Origin: Ypsolopha sequella
Lineage: Eukaryota; Arthropoda; Insecta; Lepidoptera; Ypsolophidae
DNA: 64,000 nt
Direction of reading: 5' to 3'
Assembly: GCA_934047225.1 (NCBI GenBank)
Contig: OW204011.1
Span: 12,226,339 to 12,290,338 of the forward strand
A program made the translations under genes and the position numbers. How positions within the stretch are numbered: the stretch's first letter is position 1; every line of letters starts with the position of its first letter. This document shows, one piece after another, positions 52,977 through 64,000 of this stretch. The notes under the pieces were generated by a model that did no database searches, was not told the origin of the DNA, and worked only from the letters and a program-made list of their open reading frames with translations.

Positions 52977-52978
52977 TA

Positions 52979-53563
52979 GGGTACGTTTCGTAACGTGTGA
53001 TTATCACTCGGAGCGATGCGAATTTTACCCTGCATCGTTCAAAAATCGACCCGAGTGAAACCGAGGGTAAACGAACTGTTACCTGACAGTTGCGCTAAGT
53101 GTTTAGAAACGCTTTCGGGAAATGTGAATATCGCACTGACAAGTGCGATTTCTAACTCTGTTTGGGTACCGTTAAAATTCGCCTGACAGTTGTCATTTCG
53201 GAGTTTTCTCGGGAATCGGACAATTTTTGAAAATAGAATTCAACATTTCCGTACGAATACGGGAAAATGTTTCGAAACTGCTTCGACAGGATTATGGCTT
53301 GAAAATGCAAAGGTTGCAATGCCATCCATATTAAAAGCAATAGGTATTTAGGTACTTTACTTAATTTATTTATTTTGATTTGAGGTTATGTATTTACTTG
53401 ACGTGTGTCACTCCAGACCGTTTCAAAACGCTTTTCTCACGGGAATCACTCGCAAGCGTTTCAAAACCAGATCTTTCGTTCTCTTTCTAGTATATAGCTT
53501 TGTCTCTTTCTTAAAAACGAGTGAAATTTCGCACGAAGATCACACGTTTTGAAACATAGCCTT
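52979..53563. mobile_element. MITE-like repeat (family A), copy 1
   Basis: The left end GTACGTTTCGTAACGTGTGA and the complement of the right end (CTATGTTTCAAAACGTGTGA) match, giving inverted tips of about 20 bp. Bases 52977-53357 occur again inverted at 59105-59470. No coding content. Confidence 0.55.
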
Positions 53564-54109
53564 AGTGAAAAGTAATTTCGAGGAATTTGGTATATGTAGG
53601 CCATGCCATGTCTAAATACATCAATATTTAAAAAAATGGCCACTTTTTTTAATTTTCTTTTTTCAATAGTGTTGCCCTCACATTTTTTCCCGACATTGTA
53701 AGGAATAATTAAAGTCATTGCTTGTAACATTGACAGCAAATGTAAAATTATACAAACGTTTCTTATAAGATTGACGAACTATTTACTAGAAATTATAATG
53801 TATTCCATCGGATTTCATGTTCGTAAACATAAATTTTTATAGGTAAAACAAAAATTGGTCAACGGTTTCAATGCAATCTGTTGGTTTATTTTAAAACGTT
53901 GCTTTAGGATTATTATGACTATAGCCAACTGTTAGCTTAACAATGGTTTAGGTAGATGCCCGCGTAGAAAGTCGAAAATTATTTCGTTTTCTGTTTAGAT
54001 TTTCTTCTTCGAATGTCTACGACCAAAAAAAGACGATGATTTCATGTGAATTTTGTTTGTACATCAAATAAATTTGATGATTTTGTCATATTCCATATGT
54101 TAATCAATC
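53564..54109. other. Repeat family B copy at 53797-53956; no gene
   Basis: Bases 53797-53956 (TTCCATCGGATTTCATGTTC, TTAAAACGTTGCTTTAGGAT) recur inverted at about 59636-59885, where an extra 60 bp is present. The remainder is unremarkable. Confidence 0.5.
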
Positions 54110-54459
54110 AGCATTAGTCCATCTATCCATCAGCCTGTCTTTTTACACTGCTGGACATAGGCCTTTCCAAGATTTCACCTCTCTTGGTGGTCCTCTTGGA
54201 AGTGATGCCCATCATACTCACACACGCTGGGCAGGCAGGTTGGTGAGCATGGTGCCAAAACCACTGCCCGTCACCAGTTTGTTTGGTTTAATGCCCGGCT
54301 ATAACAGTCTTAAACATTGTGGGCTACCTGGTTGTGCCTGTTTGAGAGCTGTCTTCTTACTCTCCCTGAATAACTTAACTCGGGTGGGTTTGCCAGTAAG
54401 ATAGTGGTAAAGTCGAGCCGCAGCAGTAAATAATATAAAAGGGAAAGATTTTACAAAAA
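54110..54459 (-). mobile_element. RTE-type LINE 3' end scrap, then unassigned sequence
   Basis: TTACACTGCTGGACATAGGC at about 54145 is, on the minus strand, the GCCTATGTCCAGCAGTG end typical of RTE elements. The next 280 bp has moderate GC but no frame I can name. Confidence 0.45.
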
Positions 54460-57219
54460 TACAAATACAAATTATTTATTATCCTCATAAAAAATGCAGC
54501 ATCAATAATGAAGTATTAAATTTACCCTGAACTGAGAAAAAAACCCGCCTCTCAGGGTAAAGTTCCACATAAAATAAATATAATTGAAATTTTGATACAT
54601 CGGCAATCATAAACCTAATCATAACATGACATTTTAAATTGAGAAATTTACATTTACATGCACAACATTATATATTAACAACTAAAACTAAAACTAAACA
54701 TGCATTATTAAAATTTTTATGCATCTGATAACACAAAGTAGAATTAAAAATTAAGATTTAGAAATTTGAAATTTATATTGATAAGTAATTAACAGTAATT
54801 TCAATATTCACATCGTGACTATATGATAAGTGATAAATAATAATAAAAAATAAAAATCTTAAATAAAACCTTATATTTCATGTCTAGCCATTTTCTTATT
54901 TTATGACGATCAATAATGATTCAGTTTGTTCGTAGTCTTTTTCTATCAGGAAGCTGTTTATTATGTTTTTGAATTTGTTATTCGGATATTGGTACAACTT
55001 TATAGCCTTATTTATAGTATTTAATAGTCGAGGCTTTTGAAATAACCCAAATCTTTGGCCAAAAGATGTGTTTTGAAAAGGTACTAAGGCCGTTGGGGGT
55101 CACCTTGTTGAAAAGTCTTGATCAGTTGCTGGGGGACAGGTTTTTGTTATTGAAAGCACTGACGTCAAAATGTAAAGCTGTCTGACAGTTAGTACTTTAG
55201 ATTCCCGATACAAGAGGTGTGTGCTATACGTAAAAGGTTTGTTGAGCATGACCTTGAAGACCATCTTTTGTGCCCTCTCCAAAGGAAGCATATTTGTCTT
55301 TGTAGCCCCGCCCCAGGCCGTGATGCAATATAATAGCAAACTCTGACACATTGCAAAATACAGTCTTTTTCAATTTCTCACTAGTGAAACTTCGAATAGT
55401 TTTGAAAAAGTACATCAGTTTCCTAATCCGTCCACTGAGCAGTTTTATATTTGGCTCCCATGAGAGTTTCTCATCCACTATTACGCCCAAGTATTTGATT
55501 TGCGTAGCCCTTTCAAGTACAGGGCATGCGCACAGTACACAAGAAGTAACTGCACAGTCACAAACCCTTAGCTTCAAAAAATCAGGTGGAACTCTATGGT
55601 ATGTTTTTTGGAAACAGATGTATTTTGTTTTATCACAATTAAGTGTAAGAAGGTTATGATCAAGCCAATTTTTTACTTTTTTTAAACTAGCATTGGCCTT
55701 GGACGCAGCTTCTTCCCAGGTATCGGCAGAGCAAGTTATAACCGTATCATCAGCGAAGCAAACAACGTCACCCTCAATGTCAAGTCTAGCTAGAGCATCT
55801 ATATATATCAAGAATAGTACAGGACCCAGTACACTACCCTGAGGAACGCCGTATCTAATGTTTAGTTCGGAACTTATCTCTTTATTAACTTTAATTTGTT
55901 GGGTCCGATCCTCTAGGTAGCTTCTGAACAAATCATGCGTAAGGCCTCTGACACCAAAACCTTCCAGTTTCTTAAGTAACAGTGGAATGGACACGGTATC
56001 AAAGGCCTTTGCCAAGTCTAGAAAAATTCCAATGCAGTGTTTTCCGTCGTCTAGCTTACTTGAAAGATTGTTGACAACATTATCAACTGCATCAGTCACA
56101 GATTTCTTTGACTGGAACCCATACTGGTTATCTGCTATGAGTTGATGATTTTCAAGGAAGTATGTTAATCGCTTCTTGATAATTTTTTCCAGTATTTTAG
56201 ACATTGCCGGTAGTAAGGTTATTGGTCGATAATTTTGAATGTCTTCTTGGCATCCAGTTTTATGTATAGGGGAAATAATACCTTTTTTGAAGCATTTTGG
56301 GACTAATCCAGTTGACATGCTTAAATTTATGATGTGGACCAGCGGCTCGGCTATGAATTTAATAACTTTTTTCAAAAGTTCATTAGTTATGCCGTCCCAT
56401 CCTGGTGCACTACTAGATTTTAATTGCCTTACTATTCTTTCTACCTCAATAGCATCCGTTGGTTCGAAAAACATTGTAACAAGGGGCTGATTTTTCTTAG
56501 TGGGACATTCTCTTATTAGATTATCTTCATGTAAATTTAATCTATTTATGGTTCCCTCAAAACACCAACATCATTAAAATATTTGTTATAGACGCCAGAG
56601 AGACCAGAAAGTAATGCAGACTGTTTATTCGTTTGTTGTGAGTGCGTTGCTTCTTTAATAATTTTCCACGTGGGTTTTTAATATTTTGATTAATTTTACA
56701 TTCAAAATACAGGTCTTTTGCTGTTGCAACTGTCTTTTTGCAAATATTTCTATATTTTTTGTAATTTTCTCGCAGTTTATCATCATTTGGTCGTTTTTTA
56801 GACTCCATGTGCATTTTATCTCTTTTTAAAATACATTTAACAAGGGAGGTGGTAATCCAAGGTTTTATATTTTGAAGTTTACGGTTGATTTTTTTAATTC
56901 GGGTGTGTTTTTTTAGTAAAGTCATCAGTTCTGCCGTTAGAATATTTGTGGACTCATTAACGTCCATGTTACATAGAACATGGTCCCATGTCATAGTCTT
57001 AATTTCCTCTGTAAGATTTTCATAGTCAACAATGCTTCTAAATTTTGTTGGTTTGTTTGTTTTAGGGTTAAATTTATCTAGAATGCACACCACACATGAA
57101 TGATCAGTTGTGGTTGCTTCACATACTACAGTTGTAATATCTTTTTTGGATTTAGCCATGACATGATCTAAGCAAGCCATTTCCCTTGTTTGCAACCTTG
57201 TTGTCGAAACAATACCCAT
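54460..57219 (-). pseudogene. Jockey/CR1-like LINE, nearly full pol
   Basis: From 57219 the endonuclease end (CLDHVMAKSKKDITTVV, TTDHSCVVCIL) and a basic linker (IKPWITTSLVKCILKRDKMH) run to 56557. After a shift the RT frame 56474-55224 has CFKKGIISPIHKTGCQEDIQ, FLDLAKAFDTVSIPLLL, YGVPQGSVLGPVLFLIYID and VVCFADDTVITCS (FADD). Another shift near 55340 leads to the C-terminus (LLYCITAWGGATKTNMLPLE) and a long 3' UTR ending with an AATAATTTGTATTTGTATTT-type tail at about 54460. It is 5'-truncated at about 57220 and has only two shifts, so it is the least decayed LINE here. Confidence 0.85.
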
Positions 57220-57773
57220 TATTTATTATTTTGTATTCTTCACGTAATTTTTACACTCTTCTACGTATTGCACTCGGTGACATTGGTAAGGAGCATTCCC
57301 CTCTATTAGTTCAATTAAATCATTATTCCTATTACTAATCATCTCTGGTAACATTATAATGTAATATGTGAATTTTACGGTTTAAAAATCGATGAGAATG
57401 CAAAATAACCATGGGGACATTTGTAACGAATGTCTTAAATGCAAAATACCTACGTAATGACAATGATCGTTTAATAGTGTTATTCACGTTTGTGAAATAT
57501 AGTTGAAATGAACGATTTTTTATGAAAGTAAGGAATAGAATTTTATAACACGGACTAGACAGCTTAATAACTAACAAAAGAACATGAGAGACACAACAAC
57601 AACCACACACAATTAGACTCATACTATCAGAATATTGACTTATTGCATAATCTTTAAACAAATTAATCCAACTATACACCAGCAATTTTATATTTATTAT
57701 TATAATTTCATGTTATTTCTTATTCTAGTTCTTTATTGTACATACACAGAAAAAGAAAAAAAAACAAGCATTG
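57220..57773. other. No gene seen
   Basis: AT-rich sequence between the LINE and a foldback element. The minus-strand frame at 57335-57685 has no recognisable content. Confidence 0.3.
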
Positions 57774-58290
57774 CAATGAGGGCTTTTCAGACAGCATTAA
57801 AAAAAAAAGTACAGAGTGCGATCAATAGACAGCGCTGACGTATGCTCTAATGTCAAAAATATACTCTATGGTTCCTGGTTCAGTGTTGCCAACTTAGGAA
57901 ATTTGCACTAAAACTGGTGGTTTAGAAACCCATTTTAGCGGAGAAATATTGTTTTTAGTGGCTGGTTTTTTTTTGTGGATTAGACTTTAGTTGGTGAAAA
58001 AAGACACTCTAGCACTAAAACATTTAAAGTTTAATTTGGGTTACATTATCCAAAGAATTAGGTAATTAACGCTATTTCATAATTGATTTTTCCACATTCT
58101 AACGCTTATGTGGAAAATAGTACTATATAATATTAAATATATTGAAATCTTTATTATAATATATAAGGTTAGGTCTTGTCATAGAGTAGATTTTGTTACG
58201 TCATACATTTTTGAAATTAGAGCATACGTCAGCGCTATCTAGTTAATTTTGGTGAAACTTGATTAACAGCTGTCATGAAAAGCCCTCATT
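57774..58290. mobile_element. Foldback MITE, 517 bp
   Basis: AATGAGGGCTTTTCAGACAG and the following 70 bp (GCGCTGACGTATGCTCTAAT) are inverted at 58195-58290. The centre is AT-rich without coding content. Confidence 0.75.
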
Positions 58291-59104
58291 TAAAGTTGAA
58301 AACCAAAACAACAATCGACATCGATTTAATAATTCTATAACCAAAAAAGTTACTCTTTTTATTAAATTGCAAATTATCTTTTATAGTTTAACGATTTTAT
58401 CTGTAAAATTCACCGAATCGTTGCTTACGTACTTGCAGTCTTGGTCAGATAAGTTTGTTAAAAATATAATAAGTATTTTGCAATAACATTAATGTCAAAA
58501 TATTCAAGAAATACACTTCTTCATACATTTCTAATTTTTCGTTTCACATCAGACACAGAAAAAAGCTGCTTATTAAAAACAAGAATCGACAAAGTGGTAC
58601 ATACCTTTTCCCGTTCATAGTCACATATTTTCGCAAACAGATTCTACTACCTACAATTTGATTTTGCAAATATACCTATAAATTATTTATCTATCAATTT
58701 TGCATTCGTAATTGTAAGCAAAATGGCGCTTCTTGAATACCTGTTTTTTAAGCTGACAAAACCTGTCCTTTGTGTTGACAATTACTGAGATTTCATTACG
58801 GTTTTAAAAGATTCGTTATCGATTATTATAAAATTGCAAGTTTTTATTTTAGATAATAACTGTGAAGCAAACTTAAAAAGGCTATGTGTTTTTTTTTTCG
58901 AAAAGATTGTGCAAGTGTAAAGTTATGTTTTTGTTAAATTTTGCGTCATTTGACCGTATTAGTTTTCGAGTATAAGAACCGCCCTCAATTTTATGATATC
59001 GATATGAGTAGCACTGGCTGAAAAATGGCAACATTTTGCTTTTCGAGTTGTCGAACGATTTCCTCAAATTAAAAACTCTACTCTAATAAAGAAGGAATTG
59101 AACC
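58291..59104. other. No gene seen
   Basis: AT-rich with T runs. No coding frame, terminal repeat or tandem repeat could be supported. Confidence 0.3.
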
Positions 59105-59470
59105 GATAGGTACCTATTGCTCTTAATGTGGATGGCATTGCAACCTTTGCATTTGCAAGCCCCAATCCTGTCGGAGCAGTTACGAAAAATTTTCGCCGTA
59201 TTCGTACGGAAATGTTGAATTCTATTTTCATAATTTGTCCGAATCCCGAAAAACTCCGAAATGACAACTGTCAGGCGAATTTTATCGGTACCCAGCCAGA
59301 GTTAGAAATCGTACCTGTCAGTGCAACATTGACATTTCTCGAAAGCGTTTCAAAACACTTAGCGTAACTGTCTTTTACCCTCGGTTTCAGTCGGGTCGAT
59401 TTTTGAACGCTGCAGGATAAAATTTGAATCGCTCCGTGTAATAATCACACGTTCCGAAACGTACCTTTCA
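59105..59470. repeat. Repeat family A copy 2 (inverted relative to 52977-53357)
   Basis: It carries the complements of copy 1, such as CGAAACGTACCT at the end and CGTATTCGTACGGAAATGTT in the middle. Its other tip is missing, so it is truncated. Confidence 0.65.
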
Positions 59471-60002
59471 TGACATTTTTTTTTTCAATATGGCGGGCCG
59501 CGCACCTCTTGTCAAAAACAGCTGGTCGCGTATTTATTTTTTATTTAAAACATACTTATATTTCGAGCAACAAGACTCATAGTTGTTAGTAAACATAAAA
59601 GTACTGAGTTAGTAATACATACAATTTTGTTAGTATTGCTATACTATACACACCTAATCTACCTAAACCATTATTCATCCAACGTTAAGCCAACTGTGGT
59701 CATAATACTCCTAAAGCAACGTTTTAAAATACACCAACAGATTGCATTGAAATCGTTGACCAATTGTTGCCAACTCTATTGTAATATTTTTGTCGAAAAT
59801 TCCACTGAATTTTTGTTCTTACCTGTAAAAAATGTGAAAAATATAAAAGTATATATGTATGAACATGAAATCCGATGGAATAGTGCAAATACATTAACAG
59901 CGTCATAAAATGATGAAGTTGTGCGACTGACATATACAGGTGTCAGGGTGCGCGCGTGAGAGTGTAGGTAAATAACTTGAGCGAGGACTATGAAGTGTCG
60001 GG
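59471..60002. other. Repeat family B copy at 59636-59885; no gene
   Basis: The B copy is inverted relative to 53797-53956. The left 160 bp (GGCGGGCCGCGCACCTC) has no recognised content. Confidence 0.45.
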
Positions 60003-60217
60003 GGTGTGACTTTGCCGAGCGGTATCGGTTTTTTAGCGCACATCAAAGAAATGTGTTCAAATATGTGCGTAGCCTGCCACACTATTTGCAAAGACCAGTT
60101 GCGCGAGCGCTGTTGTACGGAACGGTTGTGTGAGACACTACGATCGTTCAAAATGGACTGGAGTAACGAATGCGCCCTAGAATTTATTGAGTTGCTGCAA
60201 GGGGAACCATCTATATA
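60003..60217 (+). pseudogene. MADF-domain start in a relative of MITE family G
   Basis: The first 140 bp match the complement of MITE G copies (GCCGAGCGGTATCGG, AGTTGCGCGAGCGCTGT, GATCGTTCAAAATGGAC). In the MITEs the match ends there, whereas here an ATG opens a frame reading MDWSNECALEFIELLQGEPS, the first helix of a MADF domain. MADF proteins are Myb/SANT-related DNA binders and are known as accessory proteins of PIF/Harbinger transposons. The frame is cut after 25 codons by the mariner insertion at 60218, and I did not find its continuation on the other side. Confidence 0.6.
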
Positions 60218-60734
60218 CAGTGTGTCCCGTAAGTAGTGCTCCAAACGAAAACCATAGATAGCTGAGACCATGCCCTGACAAAATAACTCAACATAGGTCT
60301 AACAAATGTCGCATGGTTTTCGAGATTTTTGAACTTTTATGAAATTTCTAGTATTTGCTACCCTTAGTTCATTTTTTTAATTTAATTAGTAAAACTGAAG
60401 CAAATTTGACTTTTTTTGTTATGATATATTTTGTTAACAAGTTTTTCTATAATACGTATAGCACTGTTTTTCAAAAATGGTCATAGTTTGCCAAGAACAA
60501 ATTTTTGAAAGTAAAAAAATTACCATAAAATTGTTTCAACAGCCTTTAAAGGTCTGTGGTGTGAAAAAAAAGTATGGAGACCTAAGTGCCCATCAGCTAG
60601 AAAAGTTTTGTCTTATATCAATTGAAAAACAGAACAAAATATATGAATATATTAGCAAATAAAAAGTTGTTGGTATTTTGAAACCGACGGGGACATTTTG
60701 TGAAAAATTCGTTTATTTAAAAAAAACTTAAATT

Positions 60735-62293
60735 TTACAAAAGGTGTTCGAAATGCCCACCAGCTGCCCTGATACAGGCTCTGCATCTCCTAACAAAAGA
60801 ACGCTTGATTCTTCGTGCGTAGCCAGCGTGTGAAATTTCTTGAGAAGCTGTCTGGATGCGCTGTCGTAAATCTGCTATGTTATTAATAGGTCTCTTGTAG
60901 ACTTTTTCTTTTATGCATCCCCAATAAAATAAATCTAGAGGATTTAGGTCAGGTGACCGTGCAGGCCACAGAATGGGCCCTAGACGTCCAATCCATCTTC
61001 CTGGGTAGTGTTCGTTTTGAAAATCTCTTACACGCAGAGCATAGTGTGCAGGACAGCCGTCGTTTTGCAGCCACATTTGTTGGCATTATGCCGGCGCCAG
61101 ACATGTGTCCACTTATTTGCACACTTCTTCGACGACTTTGTACACACATTTGGCGTACCTGCCACACATGCTTCGCAAACTCTTTTCTCCACAGTATGCT
61201 GGTAGACAACAAAGGAGATGGACGACGATTTCGTGGACGCAGTGTGCTTATATTATTTATGTGCATGTAATTCTGCAACAAAATATATCGAAACGTCCGA
61301 GAAGAAGGCGTGAATGGATGTGTGTCCATTTTGAACGATCAAACACGTAGTTTCTCACACAACCGTTCCGTACAACAGCGCTCGCGCAACTGGTCTTTGC
61401 CAATAGGCCAAATAGTGTGGCAGGCTACGCACTTATTTGAACACATTCCTTTGATGTGCGCTAAAAAACCGATACCGCTCGGCGAAGTGCAAATCTGTGT
61501 ACAAACTTTGGAACACATAGACAAAGTCTCGTGCCACACAGTGTGTCCACTCGAGTGTGCAAATAAGTGGACACAAGTTTATCGGGACTTCTTCCAAAAG
61601 CATAGGGAGCTGGTTTCTTAAAAAATCTAAATAAATTTCAGCATTTAATGTAGCTGGCAGTTCATACGGACCAATAATTTGCCCGTTGATGATCCCCGAC
61701 CATAAATTTATCTTAAATTGATATTGAGATTTGTCTTCCCGTTTCGTGTGTGGGTTTCTCAGCTCCCAGCTGTGCAGGTTGTGAAGGTTCATAAATCCAT
61801 CCTTTTGGCAGGACGATTCGTCGCTCCACAGGATTCTGTCGAAGAAATTCACGTCTTCCCGCATCTTTCTTAACATCCTCCGACAAAAAACAACTCTTGC
61901 GGCATAATCCCTTGGCAGTAGTGCTTGTACACGCTGCACGTGGTAGGGGTGGAACCCATATCTTTTTCTTAATATAACTTGAGCCGAGCTCTTTGAAATG
62001 CCAGTGCGTCGCTCAATCTCACGAACTGAAATAGTCGGATCTGCTGCTCTTTCCGCTAAAACTTCTTCTTCGTCTACTGTACGGGCCCTTCCTTCAGGAA
62101 CACTACCTATGCCTGTTCCAGGAAATCTGCCTTCATTAAATGCGTTGCTGACGCGTATAAAAACACTGTGGTCTGGATGTCGACGGTTTCTGTACTTCCT
62201 TCGGTAGAGTCTTGCTGTTTTCCTGGCGTTGCCTTTAGCTACGCCGTAAAAGTAGAACATTTGCGCATATTCAGGCGGTGAGTATGGCGGCAT
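60735..62293 (-). pseudogene. Mariner-like transposase (DD41D), interrupted by MITE G copy B
   Basis: I take the ATG at 62293 because MPPYSPPEYAQMFYFYGVAK begins the usual N-terminal domain (DUF4817-like); the frame is open further up. An HTH (SVREIERRTGISKSSAQVIL) and YGFHPYHVQRVQALLPRDY follow. The first catalytic Asp is in FDRILWSDESSCQKDGFMN. After the MITE, MWLQNDGCPAHYALRVRDF has the second Asp, and WPARSPDLNPLDLFYWG the third. Forty-one residues lie between them (DD41D). It ends in GGHFEHLL inside the TIR homology. Both halves are clean, so the MITE insertion is the main lesion. Confidence 0.85.
61089..61575. mobile_element. MITE family G copy B
   Basis: Nearly identical to 30585-31085 over about 487 bp. 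The left tip TGCCGGCGCC is preceded by TTA. The right tip is missing its last 14 or so bases (GTGGACACA, then unrelated AGTTTATC). It splits the transposase gene. Confidence 0.85.
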
Positions 62294-62454
62294 TGCGTAA
62301 ATAGCACGAAACGACGCTGTCAGTTTCACCAAAGCACAAAGCAAACAAATCCTAGAAGTCTGATAATTAGTAACACCGATTTACGATAACGTCTAGCGCG
62401 TATGGTACGAATTATCACACTGACTGACCAGGTCCACATTGTGTAATCTTGACA

Positions 62455-62545
62455 TGCTGTCTCTTTTACTCGCTCCTAATGCTCTCTCTTTTACTTTTTC
62501 CTTATGCTGTCTCTTTTACTCCCTCCTTGAGCTTACTTATCTCTC
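62455..62545. repeat. Short imperfect tandem repeat
   Basis: About three copies of GCTGTCTCTTTTACTCGCTC with variants, between the transposase start and the right TIR of the mariner. It lies upstream of the gene and could affect its promoter, but that is a guess. Confidence 0.6.
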
Positions 62546-63220
62546 ACTCAGTCTATCAGGGCAGCTGGTGGCCATTTCGAACACCTTTTGTATTTTTTTT
62601 TATTGGTATGAATGATAATTAATTCCCTTTTTTTTATTTTAGTAATTTTCCATGTTTTGATGCAAGCTTCTACCAGATAAAAGGCCTATAATTTAAAAAA
62701 GATCGAATGTAGAAGCTTTGAATTTTTTACAAAATTTCCCCGGTGGTATTTAAAAACCAACAACTTTTTATTTGGTAATATATTCATATATTTTTTTTCT
62801 TTTTTTCAATTGATATAAGCCATAAAACTTTTCAAGCTGATGGGCACTTAGGTCTGCATACTTTTTTTTCACACAACAGACCTTTAAAGACTGTTGAAAC
62901 AATTTCATGGTAACTTTTTTTACTTTCAAAAATGTGTTCTTGGCAAACTATGACCATTTTTGAAAAACAGTGCTATACGTATTATAGAAAAACTTGTTAA
63001 CAAAATATATCATAACAAAAAAAGTCAAATTTGCTTCAGTTTTACTAATTAAATTAAAAAAATGAACTAAGGGTAGCAAATACTAGAAATTTCATAAAAG
63101 TTCAAAAATCTCGAAAACCATGTGACATTTGTTAGACCTATGTTGAATTATTTTGACAGGGCATGGTCTCAGCTATCTATGGTTTTCGTTTGGAGCACTA
63201 CTTACGGGACACTATATGTA

Positions 63221-64000
63221 GATTATTTATTTTATTTTATTTATTACACTTAATGTACATTTACACAAAAACATGAAAAAAAAACATTAAAATTTTTTAC
63301 AGTGTACAAAGGCGGCACTTATTGCTAATAGCAATATCTTCCAGGCAACGTTTGGGTGAAAAAGAAAACAGAAAAAAATAAAGAGGAGCGTGTAAATGTC
63401 ACGAAATCAAACACAAGAGTAAACTACATAGACTTATTAATGGGGATCATAAACATACAAAAAATATAACATAAATAATATAATAAATATACTTTTATAA
63501 ATACATACATGTACACATATATATAATAATAAAAAAGATAATTGTGGATGAAATGTTAATCAAATGCATAAATTATAGATGAGTTAGGGGTGTAGTTCAC
63601 TAAAGTAGTGAGCTTTTAGTTTAGTTTTAAAGGTATTCATGTTAAGTATAATTAGCATAAGAGATGAACACGATTGTAACAGCATGTAGGATGAACACGT
63701 GAAAGTGCTGCCCCTAGCGAATAAAATGTGTAACTCTCTCTCTGCCTGCTTGTGGGACCGAATGGAGTCCAGTCATGTAATTACTTACAATAAATAAATA
63801 TCCAAAGAATATGTGCACTCATTCCAATAAACATTAACAGGTTATGTGTCCAGGACTTCCAGGATTAAGCCAGATGGCAAAGATTAACAGTAGCAAGTGA
63901 AACAGTGTGAAAAACAAAAATCAAAGAAATTTTTACGAGGAACCATAATGGCGTCGGCGTCGTCAAACATTGCGAATTACGGAACTTTACCTGTATTTAA
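63221..64000 (-). mobile_element. LINE 3' end and C-terminal scrap
   Basis: On the minus strand about 63740-63600 encodes SSYMLLQSC and MNTFKTKLKAHYF, like the last codons of a CR1/Jockey polyprotein. Further down GGAAGATATTGCTATTAGCA, GTGCCGCCTTTGTACACTG and an AT-rich TTTATTTTATTTTATTTA tail at about 63221 form a 3' UTR pattern familiar from lepidopteran LINEs. The stretch 63780-64000 has no supported content. Confidence 0.5.

Larger units (their letters stand above)
60218..63214 (-). mobile_element. Long-TIR Tc1/mariner-superfamily transposon with DD41D spacing
   Basis: The tips GTGTCCCGTAAGTAGTGCTC (left) and their complement (right, ending 63212) head inverted repeats of about 500 bp (60218-60715 and 62700-63214). 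TA flanks are at 60216-60217 and about 63213-63216. The homology extends into the last codons of the transposase (AAGGTGTTCGAAATG at 60738 against 62575). The size (3.0 kb) is mostly TIR plus one gene. A MITE in the gene makes this copy non-autonomous. Confidence 0.85.

Noticed and set aside
63600..63740. Host exon on the minus strand
   Set aside because: The residues resemble LINE C-terminal ends and a LINE-type 3' tail follows.

Overview
The window looks like nuclear DNA from an insect, most likely a moth or butterfly (Lepidoptera). It is AT-rich with split exons. It is almost wholly built from insect-type transposons: BEL/Pao, Copia, Gypsy, several Jockey/CR1-like LINEs, an RTE, hAT and Tc1/mariner elements, and many foldback MITEs. 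Two short motifs I associate with lepidopteran intergenic DNA are prominent: the GGTTCCGTACC tandem repeat and the AACCGACTTC element. The order assignment is inference; no host gene is complete enough to fix the species.

Host genes: on the minus strand, a ZAD-type exon (48537-48677), an acidic-linker exon (47381-47701) and a long C2H2 zinc-finger exon (about 16440-18822) lie in the order expected of one ZAD-C2H2 transcription factor gene. Its last intron would be about 28.5 kb and packed with transposons. The finger array is very repetitive at DNA level and its 3' end is broken. The first 80 bases of the window are the terminal finger of a second, related gene on the plus strand. A possible exon of an unrecognised gene is at 29826-29997, next to a BEL/Pao insertion.

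Layout: 0.3-5.8 kb and 45.4-47.3 kb are inverted copies of one composite repeat, holding 300-420 bp units with GGTTCCGTACC hairpins. 0.9-2 kb holds an orphan OTU-protease reading frame and a LINE tail. 5.8-9.7 kb is Copia and Gypsy debris with a hAT insertion. 13.6-16.4 kb is a BEL/Pao fragment split by a 1.87 kb TG...CA insertion. 21-22.6 kb holds RTE and other LINE fragments. 22.8-29.7 kb is a BEL/Pao element with 111-bp LTRs and a GAGAG target duplication. 30.4-36.8 kb holds two LINEs, a MITE with a TGA duplication and a second MITE. 37.8-44.8 kb is a tiling of elements: MITE, MITE, hAT containing Copia containing a foldback element, then mariner. 47.8-48.5 kb is a minisatellite of 29 units of 25 bp that copies the ZAD exon's 5' splice site. 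50.5-57.2 kb holds two more LINEs. 60.2-63.2 kb is a long-TIR mariner with DD41D spacing, broken by a MITE.

The genes do not form a pathway: the window is a transposon graveyard inside and around a young zinc-finger gene cluster. The most novel features are the splice-donor minisatellite, the homogenised finger array with an inverted paralogue end, a long near-perfect hairpin inside a Copia integrase, and the link between a MITE family and a MADF-coding parent element.
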